Positions 33,560 through 42,440 of a DNA stretch of 64,000 bases are shown here, piece by piece; position 1 is the first letter of the stretch, and each line of letters opens with the position of its first letter. The notes under the pieces are model-generated. The model had not been told where the DNA came from. It searched no databases and saw nothing but the letters and a program-made list of their open reading frames with translations. The position numbers were made by a program, and so were the translations under genes. The stretch covers positions 39,401 through 103,400 of the forward strand of contig CAKZHZ010000053.1 in NCBI GenBank assembly GCA_936928855.1, written 5' to 3'. The stretch comes from an uncultured Polycyclovorans sp. Its GTDB lineage: Bacteria > Pseudomonadota > Gammaproteobacteria > Nevskiales > Nevskiaceae.

Positions 33560-34318
33560 ATGACGACAGCGCATACGGTAACCCCTGACGACGCGCCGGT
33601 GGTGTTGGTGACCGGTGCGGCCCTGCGGATTGGTGCCGCCATCAGCGAGGCGGCGCATGCCGCCGGCTGGCGGGTGGTGCTGCATTGCCGCCGCTCGCGG
33701 GCGCAGGCGGACGCTCTTGCCGCGCGACTCAATGACGAACGCCCGGAGAGCGCCGTCGTGTGTGTGGCCGATCTGCTGGAGGCGGACGCGCCCGTTCGGC
33801 TGGCGGCACAGGCACGCGGTTGTTGGGGGCGGCTGGATGCGCTGGTCAACAACGCCTCGTCCTATTTCCGTACCCCGCTGGCATCGGTGACGCCGGCCCA
33901 GTTCGACGATCTCATTGGCAGCAATCTGCGCGCGCCGTTGTTTCTTGCGCAGGCCTGCGCCGCCTTCGAGGAGCTGCAGGCGATCATCAATATTCTGGAC
34001 GTTCATGCCCGCCGCCCGCGCGCCGGATTTGCCCCGTATCTCGCCGCCAAGGCCGGCCTGTGGACGCTGACCGAGGCGCTGGCGCTGGAGCTGGCGCCGC
34101 GGGTGCGGGTCAACGGGGTGGCGCCGGGACACATGATCTGGGCGGTGCAATCGGCGCTCAGCGCCGACGAGCAGGCGGCCGAGGCGGCCCGCATTCCCTT
34201 GCAGCGTCTCGGCGGGGCGGTGGAAATCGCCCGTGCCGTTGCATTCCTGCTTTCCCGGGAGTCCGCCTATATGACCGGCGCCGTGCTGCCGGTCGATGGC
34301 GGGCTGAGGATCAGTTGA
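33560..34318 (+). CDS. Short-chain dehydrogenase, pteridine reductase-like
   Basis: 252 residues. NADP-binding TGAALRIG replaces the common TGxxxGIG, the variant typical of pteridine reductases; NNASSYFRTPL and the active-site pair in APYLAAKAG (Tyr, Lys) with an Asp (NILDVHARR) in place of the usual Ser also fit the PTR1/FolM group. Likely reduces dihydropterins or dihydrofolate. Its start is 24 bases from the divergent uppP start, so the two genes must share a very short promoter region. Confidence 0.85.
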   Translation: MTTAHTVTPDDAPVVLVTGAALRIGAAISEAAHAAGWRVVLHCRRSRAQADALAARLNDERPESAVVCVADLLEADAPVRLAAQARGCWGRLDALVNNASSYFRTPLASVTPAQFDDLIGSNLRAPLFLAQACAAFEELQAIINILDVHARRPRAGFAPYLAAKAGLWTLTEALALELAPRVRVNGVAPGHMIWAVQSALSADEQAAEAARIPLQRLGGAVEIARAVAFLLSRESAYMTGAVLPVDGGLRIS

Positions 34319-34325
34319 GGGCGCT

Positions 34326-34820
34326 TCAGAACAGGCTGGGTTGCAGCGCGCCTTCCAGTTCCAGCAGCGCCCGCTTGCGCGCCAGGCCACCGGCATAGCC
34401 CGTGAGCTTGCCGCCGGGACTGATCACCCGGTGACAGGGGCAGAGGATGGCGATGGGATTCTGTCCATTGGCCAGCCCCACCGCGCGTGCGGCACCGGGT
34501 TGGCCGAGCTGGTGTGCGAGTTCGCCATAGGTGCGGGTGTCACCGAAGGGGATCTCATGAAGCCGTGACCACACCTGCAACTGGAAGGCGGAGCCGCGGG
34601 CGGCCAGCGGTACGGTGAAGCGGGTGAGCCGGCCGGCGAAGTAGGCGCTGAGCTCCGCCTGCAGCCGGGCCAGGTGGGCGGCTGCCGGGCTGTCAGGGGC
34701 AGCGGTGTCTGCGGGCAGCGGTTTCGGGTCGAAATGGAGCCACTGCAGGCCCTGGTCCGAGGCTACGGCGCCGAGGGGGCCGAGCGGGCAGTTGAACCGC
34801 AGCGTGCGGACGGCGTTCAT
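34326..34820 (-). CDS. ogt: Methylated-DNA--protein-cysteine methyltransferase
   Basis: 164 residues. The active-site motif PCHRVI carries the acceptor Cys near residue 129, preceded by the DNA-binding helix RTYGELAHQLGQPGAARAVG. It repairs O6-alkylguanine and O4-alkylthymine by taking up the alkyl group. The ATG overlaps the stop of the upstream NRDE gene (ATGA), so it is translated as the second gene of that operon. Confidence 0.94.
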   Translation of the reverse strand: MNAVRTLRFNCPLGPLGAVASDQGLQWLHFDPKPLPADTAAPDSPAAAHLARLQAELSAYFAGRLTRFTVPLAARGSAFQLQVWSRLHEIPFGDTRTYGELAHQLGQPGAARAVGLANGQNPIAILCPCHRVISPGGKLTGYAGGLARKRALLELEGALQPSLF

Positions 34821-35578
34821 GGGGCAGGCAGTGCCAGTTGGGTGTGGCCTTGCGCGATGCCGTCGGGGCCAAACCGCCGCTCCTCCAGCGTCAGGCGCCC
34901 CGCGCGCGACCACACCAGGGTGCTGGCGCGGGTGCCGTATGACCGCCCGCGGATGAACGGGGGCGCCAGGAAGCGCTCGGTTTCCAGACCCACCCCGGTG
35001 TCTGGCAACTCGTCATCGTCGGGCGGTGTGGTATCGGCCAGCGTCTGCCACAGTGGCGCCGGTTCGCCAGCCTCCCGGCAGACCGTCTCCAGCGAGGTGC
35101 GCAGCCGCCGCAATTTGGGCCAGGGCGTTTCCAGCTGGGCATTGGAGACGGCGTGAATGCCGGGTGGCAGTACGCGCACCGTGACGGTGGGCTGGTTACT
35201 GACATAGACCAGCGCATCGCCATCCCACAGCAGCAGATTGAACCCGGCGTATCGCTCAGCGGTGGCCGTCAGCCGCTCGGCCTGGGCGCGGGCGCTGACG
35301 TTACCTCGCACGAAATCCGCCACCAGGGCGCCACGGGAGGGGGCGCTGGGATCCGGTTCCTGCATCCGTCGCACATTGGTGACCGCAGCGAGGCGCCGGC
35401 GTGCCGACACCGCGAGCCAGCCGCCGCCCTGCAGGGCGTCACGGCCGCCGTGAACATCGGGCGCGTCCTGCCAGGCGGCAGCTGCCAGGGTGGGGCGTTC
35501 GTGGAACTCGTCGCGGTTGGCGGCAAGCACCAGTTCATAGTCGGGATGAGCGCGCCAGGCGCAGGCGATGAGACACAT
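34817..35578 (-). CDS. NRDE family protein (TANGO2-like)
   Basis: 253 residues beginning MCLIACAWRAHPDYELVLAA and the namesake NRDE (residues 21-24), followed by GGRDALQGGGWLAVS. The invariant Cys2 resembles the N-terminal nucleophile layout of Ntn hydrolases, but no activity is firmly established; the eukaryotic relative TANGO2 has been linked to heme or lipid handling. Forms an operon with ogt by a 4-base overlap. Confidence 0.92.
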   Translation of the reverse strand: MCLIACAWRAHPDYELVLAANRDEFHERPTLAAAAWQDAPDVHGGRDALQGGGWLAVSARRRLAAVTNVRRMQEPDPSAPSRGALVADFVRGNVSARAQAERLTATAERYAGFNLLLWDGDALVYVSNQPTVTVRVLPPGIHAVSNAQLETPWPKLRRLRTSLETVCREAGEPAPLWQTLADTTPPDDDELPDTGVGLETERFLAPPFIRGRSYGTRASTLVWSRAGRLTLEERRFGPDGIAQGHTQLALPAP

Positions 35579-35637
35579 GCCGGGAGCCTGTCGCGCCCGT
35601 TCATGGCTGTCAATCAGCGGGCAGGTACACTGAGTCC

Positions 35638-36498
35638 ATGGTCAACCAGGCTCCGCCCCCTACCGACGATGTGCTGCCGCTGGCCGTACGGGTCGGTGAC
35701 GATCCCTACGAAGCCGACGTCATGGCAGCGTTCAACCGCTGGCGCGATGAGCCGCCCAGCTGGGGCACCCGCCTGCTCGCCAAACCATCGGGCAAGGTGG
35801 CAAGGGCGGTGCAGACCCTGGTGCCGGTGGAGGGTTTGCGGGCAGCCCTGGAGCAGGCCAACCGTCTGGCGCTGCGCCTGAACGACGAGAAGGCCATCCT
35901 CAAGCGTGCCGGAGTGGGGGATGTCGCTGAGTTGCGCGCCCTGCCGCTGGCGCGTAGCGACGCGCTGGCCCTGCAGGTGCGGCGGCGCGCGATGCTGATG
36001 GCGGGTGCCGGTGGCGCCGCGTTTGGTTTGGGGGGGGCTGCCGGCATGGTGCTGGATATTCCGGCGCTGCTGACCTTGGCCCTGCGCAGCATTCACCGGA
36101 CCGGCCTGTGCTACGGCGACAGCATCGAGCCGCAGGAGTGTCAGCGGCTGGGCATCGGAATCTTCGCCCTGGCGTCGGCCAACAGCCTGGAGGAAAAGCA
36201 GTCCGCCCTGTCCGCGCTGGCCCACGGGCAGTGGGTGGTGGATGACGCCTGGCGCGATGGTATCGAGCGGGTGGCCGAGCGTGAGATGGCCAAGGAGGCC
36301 ACGGTGTTCAGCCTGCAGACCCTGGCATCACGCGTCGGCTTGCACCTGGGAAGTCGCAAGTCGGCTGGCGTGTTGCCGGTGCTGGGAGCCCTGGTGGGCA
36401 GTTCGATGAACGCCTGGTATCTGTACGACGTCACACAGACGGCACGGCGGGTGTTTCAGTGGCGGCGCATCACGGCCGGAAAGCCCGGCCGGGCCTGA
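35638..36498 (+). CDS. EcsC family protein
   Basis: 286 residues. The EcsC signature lies in the Gly-rich segment AGAGGAAFGLGGAAGMVLDIPALL (part of residues 120-145) and TLALRSIHRTGLCYG; a further Gly-rich helix VLPVLGALVGSSMNAWYLYDV follows near 245. These hydrophobic stretches suggest peripheral or integral membrane association. Function unknown. Starts 60 bases from the divergent NRDE gene. Confidence 0.87.
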   Translation: MVNQAPPPTDDVLPLAVRVGDDPYEADVMAAFNRWRDEPPSWGTRLLAKPSGKVARAVQTLVPVEGLRAALEQANRLALRLNDEKAILKRAGVGDVAELRALPLARSDALALQVRRRAMLMAGAGGAAFGLGGAAGMVLDIPALLTLALRSIHRTGLCYGDSIEPQECQRLGIGIFALASANSLEEKQSALSALAHGQWVVDDAWRDGIERVAEREMAKEATVFSLQTLASRVGLHLGSRKSAGVLPVLGALVGSSMNAWYLYDVTQTARRVFQWRRITAGKPGRA

Positions 36499-36561
36499 GC
36501 GGTGCTCATCCGTTCGTGGTAGATTGCTGCGCTGCAACATCGCAATGCCACAGGAACGTTC

Positions 36562-37896
36562 ATGTCCATTCCTTCCCATCGGGTCGTCATCGTGGGCGGC
36601 GGCTTTGCCGGCCTCCACGCCGCCAAGCACCTCGGGAACAGCGGATATGACGTCACCCTCCTCGACAAGCGCAATTTTCAGCTGTTTCAGCCCCTCCTCT
36701 ACCAGGTGGCAACGGGCTCGCTGACCATCGGGGACATCGCGATTCCTCAGCGGGTGGTGCTGCGCAAGGCGCGCAATGTGCGCTGCCTCACGGCCACGGC
36801 CTACGATATCGACCCGGCGCGGCGGGTGGTGCTGCATGAATTTGGCGAGGTTGCCTACGACACGCTGATTGTCGCCACCGGCGTCAAGCATCATTACTTT
36901 GGCAACGACCAGTGGCGCGCGTTCGCGCCCGGTCTGAAGACGGCCGAGCACGCCATCGAGATGCGCCGCAAGATCTTCGGGGCGTTCGAGCGCGCCGAGC
37001 TCACCGAGGATCCGCAGGCTCAGGCCGATCTGCTGACCTTCGTCATTGTCGGTGCCGGCCCCACCGGCGTGGAACTGGCGGGCGCCATCGGCGAGCTTGC
37101 CCACAAGACCATGGTGCGCGATTTCCGGCGCATTCAGCCCGAGCGTGCGCGGGTACTGCTGGTGGAGGGCGCCAATGACGTGCTGCCACTCTATGACCAG
37201 AAACTGCGTGACGCCGCACGGCGCCAGTTGGAGGCGCTGGGTGTCACGGTGATGACCCAGACTCTGGTCGAGAACGTCAGCGACGAGGGCGTGCAGGTGC
37301 GCAGTGGTGAACGGCGCGAGGCGATCCGGGCGCGCACGGTGCTGTGGGCTGCGGGTGTAAGGGCCTCGCTGTTCGGGCGCATTCTGGCCGACCGGACCGG
37401 TGTGGCGCTGGACCGCGGTGGGCGGGTGCGGGTGGAGTCGGACTGCTCGTTGCCCGGCCACCCCGAGATTTTCGTCTTGGGCGATCTCGCCCGCATGACC
37501 GATGCGCGGGGGCGGGAGGTGCCGGGCCTGGCGCCGGCTGCCATCCAGCAGGGTCGCTACGTGGCCAGCATTCTCAAGCGCCGCGCCAAGGGCAAGGCGG
37601 CGCCCAAGCCGTTCCGCTATGCCGACTGGGGCACCATGGCGGTGATCGGCATGAACCGCGCCGTCGGTGACCTGCGCGCATTCCGCACCACCGGCATCAT
37701 CGCCTGGTACATCTGGGCGCTGGTGCACATCCGGGCGCTGATCGACGGCTCGCAGCGGTTGCGGGTGTTCGTGCAGTGGAGCTGGAAATACTTCACCCGG
37801 CATATCGGAGACCGACTCGTCACCGGCAACCCCACCAGCACGCAGGCGTTGCGGGACGTCCACCTGGCAAACACGGATTCGCAGCCGCCGGCTTGA
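36562..37896 (+). CDS. Type II NADH dehydrogenase-like FAD oxidoreductase
   Basis: 444 residues. FAD-binding VVIVGGGFAGLHAAKHL at the N-terminus, NAD-binding FVIVGAGPTGVELAGAIGEL near 165, the FAD pyrophosphate motif EIFVLGDLA near 310, and a quinone-side AAIQQGRYVA near 330. A hydrophobic C-terminus (TTGIIAWYIWALVHI) anchors it to the inner membrane. NDH-2 enzymes pass electrons from NADH to quinone without pumping protons. Upstream of ppk1 with a 42-base gap, possibly cotranscribed. Confidence 0.92.
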   Translation: MSIPSHRVVIVGGGFAGLHAAKHLGNSGYDVTLLDKRNFQLFQPLLYQVATGSLTIGDIAIPQRVVLRKARNVRCLTATAYDIDPARRVVLHEFGEVAYDTLIVATGVKHHYFGNDQWRAFAPGLKTAEHAIEMRRKIFGAFERAELTEDPQAQADLLTFVIVGAGPTGVELAGAIGELAHKTMVRDFRRIQPERARVLLVEGANDVLPLYDQKLRDAARRQLEALGVTVMTQTLVENVSDEGVQVRSGERREAIRARTVLWAAGVRASLFGRILADRTGVALDRGGRVRVESDCSLPGHPEIFVLGDLARMTDARGREVPGLAPAAIQQGRYVASILKRRAKGKAAPKPFRYADWGTMAVIGMNRAVGDLRAFRTTGIIAWYIWALVHIRALIDGSQRLRVFVQWSWKYFTRHIGDRLVTGNPTSTQALRDVHLANTDSQPPA

Positions 37897-37938
37897 CAGC
37901 CGTGGGACACTTCATCGAATCATCACTGAGGAAGGTGC

Positions 37939-40038
37939 ATGATGGATGACCTGTTGGCTGAAATGAGGGGTGTTGTGGACCGCACGCCCAATGAGCTGTA
38001 CCTCAACCGTGAGCTGTCGCTGCTGGAATTCAACCGTCGCGTGCTGATGCAGTCGCGAGATGAGCGGGTGCCCCTGCTCGAGCGTCTGAAGTTCCTGTGC
38101 ATTGCCAGTTCCAACCTTGACGAGTTCTTCGAGATCCGGGTGGCCGGCCTTCAGCAGATGGCCGAGCTCAATCCCGCTACGCGCTCGCCTGACGGGCTGA
38201 CCCCGGCAGAGGCGCTGACGGCCATCAGCGAGCGGGCCCACGCCCTGGTGGCGGAGCAGTACCGCATCTTCAACGACGAGATCATTCCGGCGCTGGAGGC
38301 GGCGCAGATCCGCTTCCTGCGACGGTCGGAATGGACGCCGGAGCAGGATGCCTGGCTGAAAAGCTATTTTCATAGCGACCTGCTGCCGGTGCTGTCGCCG
38401 ATGGGACTGGATCCGGCGCACCCGTTCCCGCGCATTCTCAACAAGTCGCTGAACTTCATTGTGCAGCTGTCGGGCAAGGACGCCTTCGGCCGCAATACCG
38501 GCTTCGCCATCGTGCAGGCGCCGCGCGCCCTGCCCCGGTTGATTCAGTTACCGCGCAATGTGCCCGGGACCGGACCGCATGATTTCGTATTCCTGTCCAG
38601 TGTCATCCATGCCTATGTGGATGATCTGTTTCCGGGGATGGAGGCGAGCGGCTGCTACCAGTTCCGTGTGACCCGTAACGCCGACCTGCTGGTCGACGAG
38701 GAGGACGCCGAAGATTTGCTGGAGGCGCTGGAAGGCGAGCTGAGCCAGCGGCAGTGGGGTGATACCGTCCGCCTTGAGGTGGCTCACAACTGCCCCGAAG
38801 CGATGTGGCAGTACCTGATGGACGAAACCCAGCTGACGGCGGCAGACGTGTACCAAGTGAACGGGCCGGTGAATCTCAGCCGCCTGATGGCGATCCCCGA
38901 TCTGATCGACCGGCCGGAGCTGAAGTACCCGCCGCATACTCCGCGGGTGCCCAAGGCGCTGACCGGGGACATCTTTTCGGCGATTCGCGACAGCGACATC
39001 CTGTTGCACCATCCCTATGACGCCTTCCTGCCGGTGCTGGACCTGTTGCGGCAGTCCGCCAAGGACCCCAAGGTGCTGGCGATCAAGCAGACGCTCTACA
39101 GGACCGGGGCCAAGAGTCCGGTGGTGGATGCCCTGTGCGATGCCGCGCGTAACGGCAAGGAAGTGACGGTGGTGATCGAGTTGCGGGCCCGCTTCGACGA
39201 GGCCGACAACATCGATCTGGCCGAACGTCTGCAGGAAGTGGGCGCGCATGTCGTCTATGGCGTGGTGGGCTACAAGACCCACGCCAAGATGTGCCTGGTG
39301 GTGCGGCGCGAGGAGCCGGGCGGTGACGGTACCGGTGGACTGCGCTACTACGCCCATCTGGGAACCGGCAACTACCACCCGAAAACGGCTCGGCTCTATA
39401 CCGATTACGGCCTGTTCACGGCCGACCCGGTGATGTGCAAGGACGTACATGCGGTGTTTCTGCAGCTGACCAGCCTGGGCAAGGTGATCAAGCTCAACCG
39501 TCTGCTGCAGTCCCCCTTCACCCTCAACAAGGGGATGCACGAGCGGATCGAACGGGAGATCGCCAATGCCGAGGCTGGCAAGCCTGCCCGGCTGATCGCC
39601 AAGATGAACGCTCTGGTCGAACCCGAGATCATCCAGAAGCTGTACGCAGCCTCCCAGGCCGGGGTGGAAGTCGACCTGATCGTGCGGGGAATGTGTTCAC
39701 TGCGGCCGGGGGTGAAGGGCTTGTCCGAACGGATTCGGGTGCGCTCGATCATCGGGCGTTTCCTTGAGCATCATCGAGCGTTCTACTTCCACAACGGTGG
39801 CGCGCCGGAGGTCTGGCTGTCCAGCGCGGACTGGATGGAGCGCAACCTGTTCCGGAGGGTAGAGGTGGCATTCCCGGTGACCGACAAGCGGCTGAAGGAA
39901 CGCATCATCGCGCAGTTGGAGGCGTTTCTGATCGATACCGCGCAGTCCTGGCTGCTGGATGCCGATGGGCACTATCACCGCCCCGAAGCCAGTGAACACC
40001 TGCCGGTGCAGACCCTTCTGATGGAAGGGGGCGTCTGA
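37939..40038 (+). CDS. ppk1: Polyphosphate kinase 1
   Basis: 699 residues, normal length. The N-terminal domain starts LYLNRELSLLEFNRRV; the catalytic domains carry the autophosphorylated His in HLGTGNYHPKTA and the second conserved His in FLEHHRAFYFHNGG, plus RARFDEADNIDLAE. It reversibly polymerises ATP gamma-phosphate into polyphosphate. Faces ppx tail to tail, so the synthesis and degradation enzymes are neighbours. Confidence 0.97.
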   Translation: MMDDLLAEMRGVVDRTPNELYLNRELSLLEFNRRVLMQSRDERVPLLERLKFLCIASSNLDEFFEIRVAGLQQMAELNPATRSPDGLTPAEALTAISERAHALVAEQYRIFNDEIIPALEAAQIRFLRRSEWTPEQDAWLKSYFHSDLLPVLSPMGLDPAHPFPRILNKSLNFIVQLSGKDAFGRNTGFAIVQAPRALPRLIQLPRNVPGTGPHDFVFLSSVIHAYVDDLFPGMEASGCYQFRVTRNADLLVDEEDAEDLLEALEGELSQRQWGDTVRLEVAHNCPEAMWQYLMDETQLTAADVYQVNGPVNLSRLMAIPDLIDRPELKYPPHTPRVPKALTGDIFSAIRDSDILLHHPYDAFLPVLDLLRQSAKDPKVLAIKQTLYRTGAKSPVVDALCDAARNGKEVTVVIELRARFDEADNIDLAERLQEVGAHVVYGVVGYKTHAKMCLVVRREEPGGDGTGGLRYYAHLGTGNYHPKTARLYTDYGLFTADPVMCKDVHAVFLQLTSLGKVIKLNRLLQSPFTLNKGMHERIEREIANAEAGKPARLIAKMNALVEPEIIQKLYAASQAGVEVDLIVRGMCSLRPGVKGLSERIRVRSIIGRFLEHHRAFYFHNGGAPEVWLSSADWMERNLFRRVEVAFPVTDKRLKERIIAQLEAFLIDTAQSWLLDADGHYHRPEASEHLPVQTLLMEGGV

Positions 40039-40041
40039 GTC

Positions 40042-41571
40042 TCAGGACTTGGGCAGCTTGAGGCGAAACCCGGCGGCGGCAAGGTAGTCGGTTTCCAGTT
40101 CCAGATCCGCGCGTGTCAGCGGGCGCTGGTCGAGCCATGACAGCCGACGCAGATCGAGCTTGAGCCCGCGTCGCTCAGCTGTCAGGGTGACCGGCGGTCG
40201 CAGTCCGGGACTGCGCGATCGATGCAGCAGTACCGACAAGCGCAGGATCATGGCCAGGCGCTGCACCGGCAGCTGCCAGTCTTCCGGCACATCGCTCAGT
40301 ACGCTGGCGGAGAACTTGCCGCGGTGGAGCCGCACCAGTGCCGACAGCAGGCGCTGATCGGTCAGCGAGAATCCCTGCAAGTCGGCGTGCCGCAGAATGT
40401 ATTCGCTGTGCTTGTGATATCCGGCGTGGGCGATGGTGAGCCCGATTTCGTGCAGGCGTGCGGCCCAGCGCAGCAGCGAGGCACTGGAGCGTGCGTCCAG
40501 TTTCCAGGTGGCGGTCACCTGGTCGAGCAGCCGTAGCGCGGTGCGTTCGATATCCGCGGCCTGCCGCTGATCGACGCCGAATCGGGTGGCGATTGCGTTG
40601 ACGGCGTCACCGCGCACATCGCGGTTGCTGAGGCGGCCGATGAGGTCGTAGAGCACCCCCTCGCGCAGGGCGCGCTCGGAGGTCTCCATGCGTTCGATGC
40701 CCAGCGTGTCGAACACCCCCGCCAGTACCGCAAGGCCACCGGCAAACACCGGCCGGCGGTCCTCTCGCAGCGCTTCGAAGTCGATCTGGTCGACGTGGCC
40801 GCGGGTGGTGACCAGCTCGATGACCTTCTCCAGGCCCTCGCGGGTGATCGCCTGCTCGCACCAGCCCTGACTCATCATCACCCGCCACGTTCCACGAATG
40901 GTGCCGGAGGCGCCGATGGCCAGATCCCAGCCCGCCTGACGGTAGCGACGCTCCAGAAACTCCAGTTCCACCCGGGCGGCCAGCCTCGCCTTGCGCATGC
41001 GTGCGCGAGTGATGACGCCGTCGGCGAAATAACGCTGGGTATGCACCACACAACCGAGCGCCACCGATTCCATCAGCCGGGGACGGGCGCCGCGGCCGAT
41101 GATCACCTCGGTGCTGCCGCCGCCGATATCGACCACCAGACGGCGCGGGGATTCGCGGCCCATGCCATGTGTGACGCCGCCGAACACCAGTCGGGCCTCT
41201 TCAACGCCGGAGATGATTTCCAGCGGGTGCCCCAAGGCCGCCTCAGCGGCGGCGATGAACTCGCTGCTCTTTTTCATTCGCCGAAGGGTGTTGGTGCCCA
41301 CGACGCGCACCCGTTCCGGTGGAAGGCCTTTCAGTCGCTGACCAAAGCGCTGCAGGCAGGCCAGGGCCCGCTCGGCCGCTTCGGGACGCAGGCGTTTGTC
41401 ACTGTTGAGCCCCGCGGCCAGCCGGACCGGCTCGCGCAGGCGGTCGATGACCTGCAACTCGCCGTCGCTGCTGGCGCGCGCCACCATCATGTGAAAACTG
41501 TTGGAGCCAAGGTCGACGGCGGCAACGTCGATACTGCCACTGACCGGGGAGGGGGCAATGATCCGGGTCAT
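40042..41571 (-). CDS. ppx: Exopolyphosphatase / guanosine pentaphosphatase
   Basis: 509 residues. Actin-like ATPase-fold motifs: AVDLGSNSFHMMVAR near residue 18 and VVDIGGGSTEVIIG near 145, with catalytic Glu in the EE of SGVEEARLVFGGV. A C-terminal HD-like helical domain follows (AARLHEIGLTIAHAGYHKH, RLLSALVRLHRGKF). Releases phosphate from polyphosphate ends and may hydrolyse pppGpp. Stops 3 bases from the ppk1 stop. Confidence 0.96.
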   Translation of the reverse strand: MTRIIAPSPVSGSIDVAAVDLGSNSFHMMVARASSDGELQVIDRLREPVRLAAGLNSDKRLRPEAAERALACLQRFGQRLKGLPPERVRVVGTNTLRRMKKSSEFIAAAEAALGHPLEIISGVEEARLVFGGVTHGMGRESPRRLVVDIGGGSTEVIIGRGARPRLMESVALGCVVHTQRYFADGVITRARMRKARLAARVELEFLERRYRQAGWDLAIGASGTIRGTWRVMMSQGWCEQAITREGLEKVIELVTTRGHVDQIDFEALREDRRPVFAGGLAVLAGVFDTLGIERMETSERALREGVLYDLIGRLSNRDVRGDAVNAIATRFGVDQRQAADIERTALRLLDQVTATWKLDARSSASLLRWAARLHEIGLTIAHAGYHKHSEYILRHADLQGFSLTDQRLLSALVRLHRGKFSASVLSDVPEDWQLPVQRLAMILRLSVLLHRSRSPGLRPPVTLTAERRGLKLDLRRLSWLDQRPLTRADLELETDYLAAAGFRLKLPKS

Positions 41572-41643
41572 TCAGGGGTCGGGCGGGGTCGGGCGTCGCA
41601 CTATAACGGATGCACTGTCACGCTTTCTCGCCCATGGCATGCG

Positions 41644-41672
41644 TTGACCCGATCCGCCAATTCCCGGACAAT
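41644..41672 (+). promoter_or_regulatory. Candidate promoter of the cytochrome c pair
   Basis: TTGACC, 17-base spacer, GACAAT; 49 bases before the first cytochrome start. The -35 is good, the -10 moderate. Confidence 0.45.
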
Positions 41673-41721
41673 CCGTGGCCTTCTTGTCCGGGCCTTTCGC
41701 GGCCCCCACCGGAGTTATCGC

Positions 41722-42042
41722 ATGAAGTTCGCGCGTTGGGGCGTGCTCGCCCTTGCCGCTGCGGTCATGGCTGATGCGTCCGCCGCCGGCGACGCCGAGG
41801 CCGGCCGCGTGAAAGCCAACACCTGCATGGGTTGCCACGGGATTCCGTTGTACAACAACGCCTACCCGACGTACCGGGTGCCGAAGATCGGCGGGATGTC
41901 GGCGGAGTACCTCGAAGCCGCGCTCAAGGCCTACCGCAGTGGGGAGCGCAAGCATCCGACCATGCACTCCCAGGCGGCCTCGATGAGCGACGAAGACATC
42001 GCTGATATCTCCGCCTTCATCTCGACCGCGCCGCAGCGTTAA
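41722..42042 (+). CDS. Small periplasmic cytochrome c
   Basis: 106 residues. Signal peptide ends at ASA-AG; one heme site C35-M-G-C38-H39, and Met81 (PTMHSQ) is the likely sixth ligand. The class I layout AGRVKANTCMGCHG ... YLEAALKAYRSGERKHPTM is that of c5/c553-type carriers. Start ATG 41722 follows GGAG; the frame is open far upstream only because it is antisense to ppx. Pairs with the next gene, 10 bases downstream. Confidence 0.92.
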   Translation: MKFARWGVLALAAAVMADASAAGDAEAGRVKANTCMGCHGIPLYNNAYPTYRVPKIGGMSAEYLEAALKAYRSGERKHPTMHSQAASMSDEDIADISAFISTAPQR

Positions 42043-42052
42043 GGAGCCGACC

Positions 42053-42385
42053 ATGACGTTGAACTTCCTGCGTGCTGCCGCGATGGCCGGTCTGGCGATC
42101 AGTGCAACCGTCCATGCCAGCGATGCCGCGCCCGAGAAGGCCGCCACCTGCGTGGCCTGCCACGGAGAACGAGGCGCCGAGCCGATCCTGCCCACCTATC
42201 CGGTGATCGCGGGTCAGTACGCCAACTATCTGGCCCACTCGCTGGAATCCTACCGTTCGGGCGAGCGCAAGAATGCCGTGATGGCCGGGATTGCCGCCGG
42301 CCTGACCGACGAGGACATTGAAGTGCTGTCTCGCTATTTCGCGAAGCAGGACGGCGGTCTCTACACGCCCAAGGTCGGTCCCTGA
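42053..42385 (+). CDS. Small periplasmic cytochrome c
   Basis: 110 residues, a diverged paralogue of its neighbour. Signal peptide to HAS-DA, heme site C33-V-A-C36-H37, probable axial Met77 in KNAVMAG, and the shared LESYRSGERK segment. Together the two single-heme proteins resemble a split di-heme cytochrome c4. Likely electron carriers to a terminal oxidase. A strong terminator follows. Confidence 0.92.
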   Translation: MTLNFLRAAAMAGLAISATVHASDAAPEKAATCVACHGERGAEPILPTYPVIAGQYANYLAHSLESYRSGERKNAVMAGIAAGLTDEDIEVLSRYFAKQDGGLYTPKVGP

Positions 42386-42407
42386 CCCACGCGTTGTGAC
42401 TGCATCA

Positions 42408-42432
42408 GGCCCCGCCCCCGGCGGGGCTTTTT
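42408..42432 (+). terminator. Terminator of the cytochrome pair
   Basis: GCCCCGCC, short loop, GGCGGGGC and five T residues, 23 bases after the second cytochrome stop; also the only hairpin facing the convergent beta-barrel gene. Confidence 0.85.
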
Positions 42433-42440
42433 GTTGGGCA

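Noticed and set aside
33536..34396. Long N-terminal extension of uppP
   Set aside because: Antisense to the pteridine reductase gene; family alignment from memory supports the GTG at 33535.
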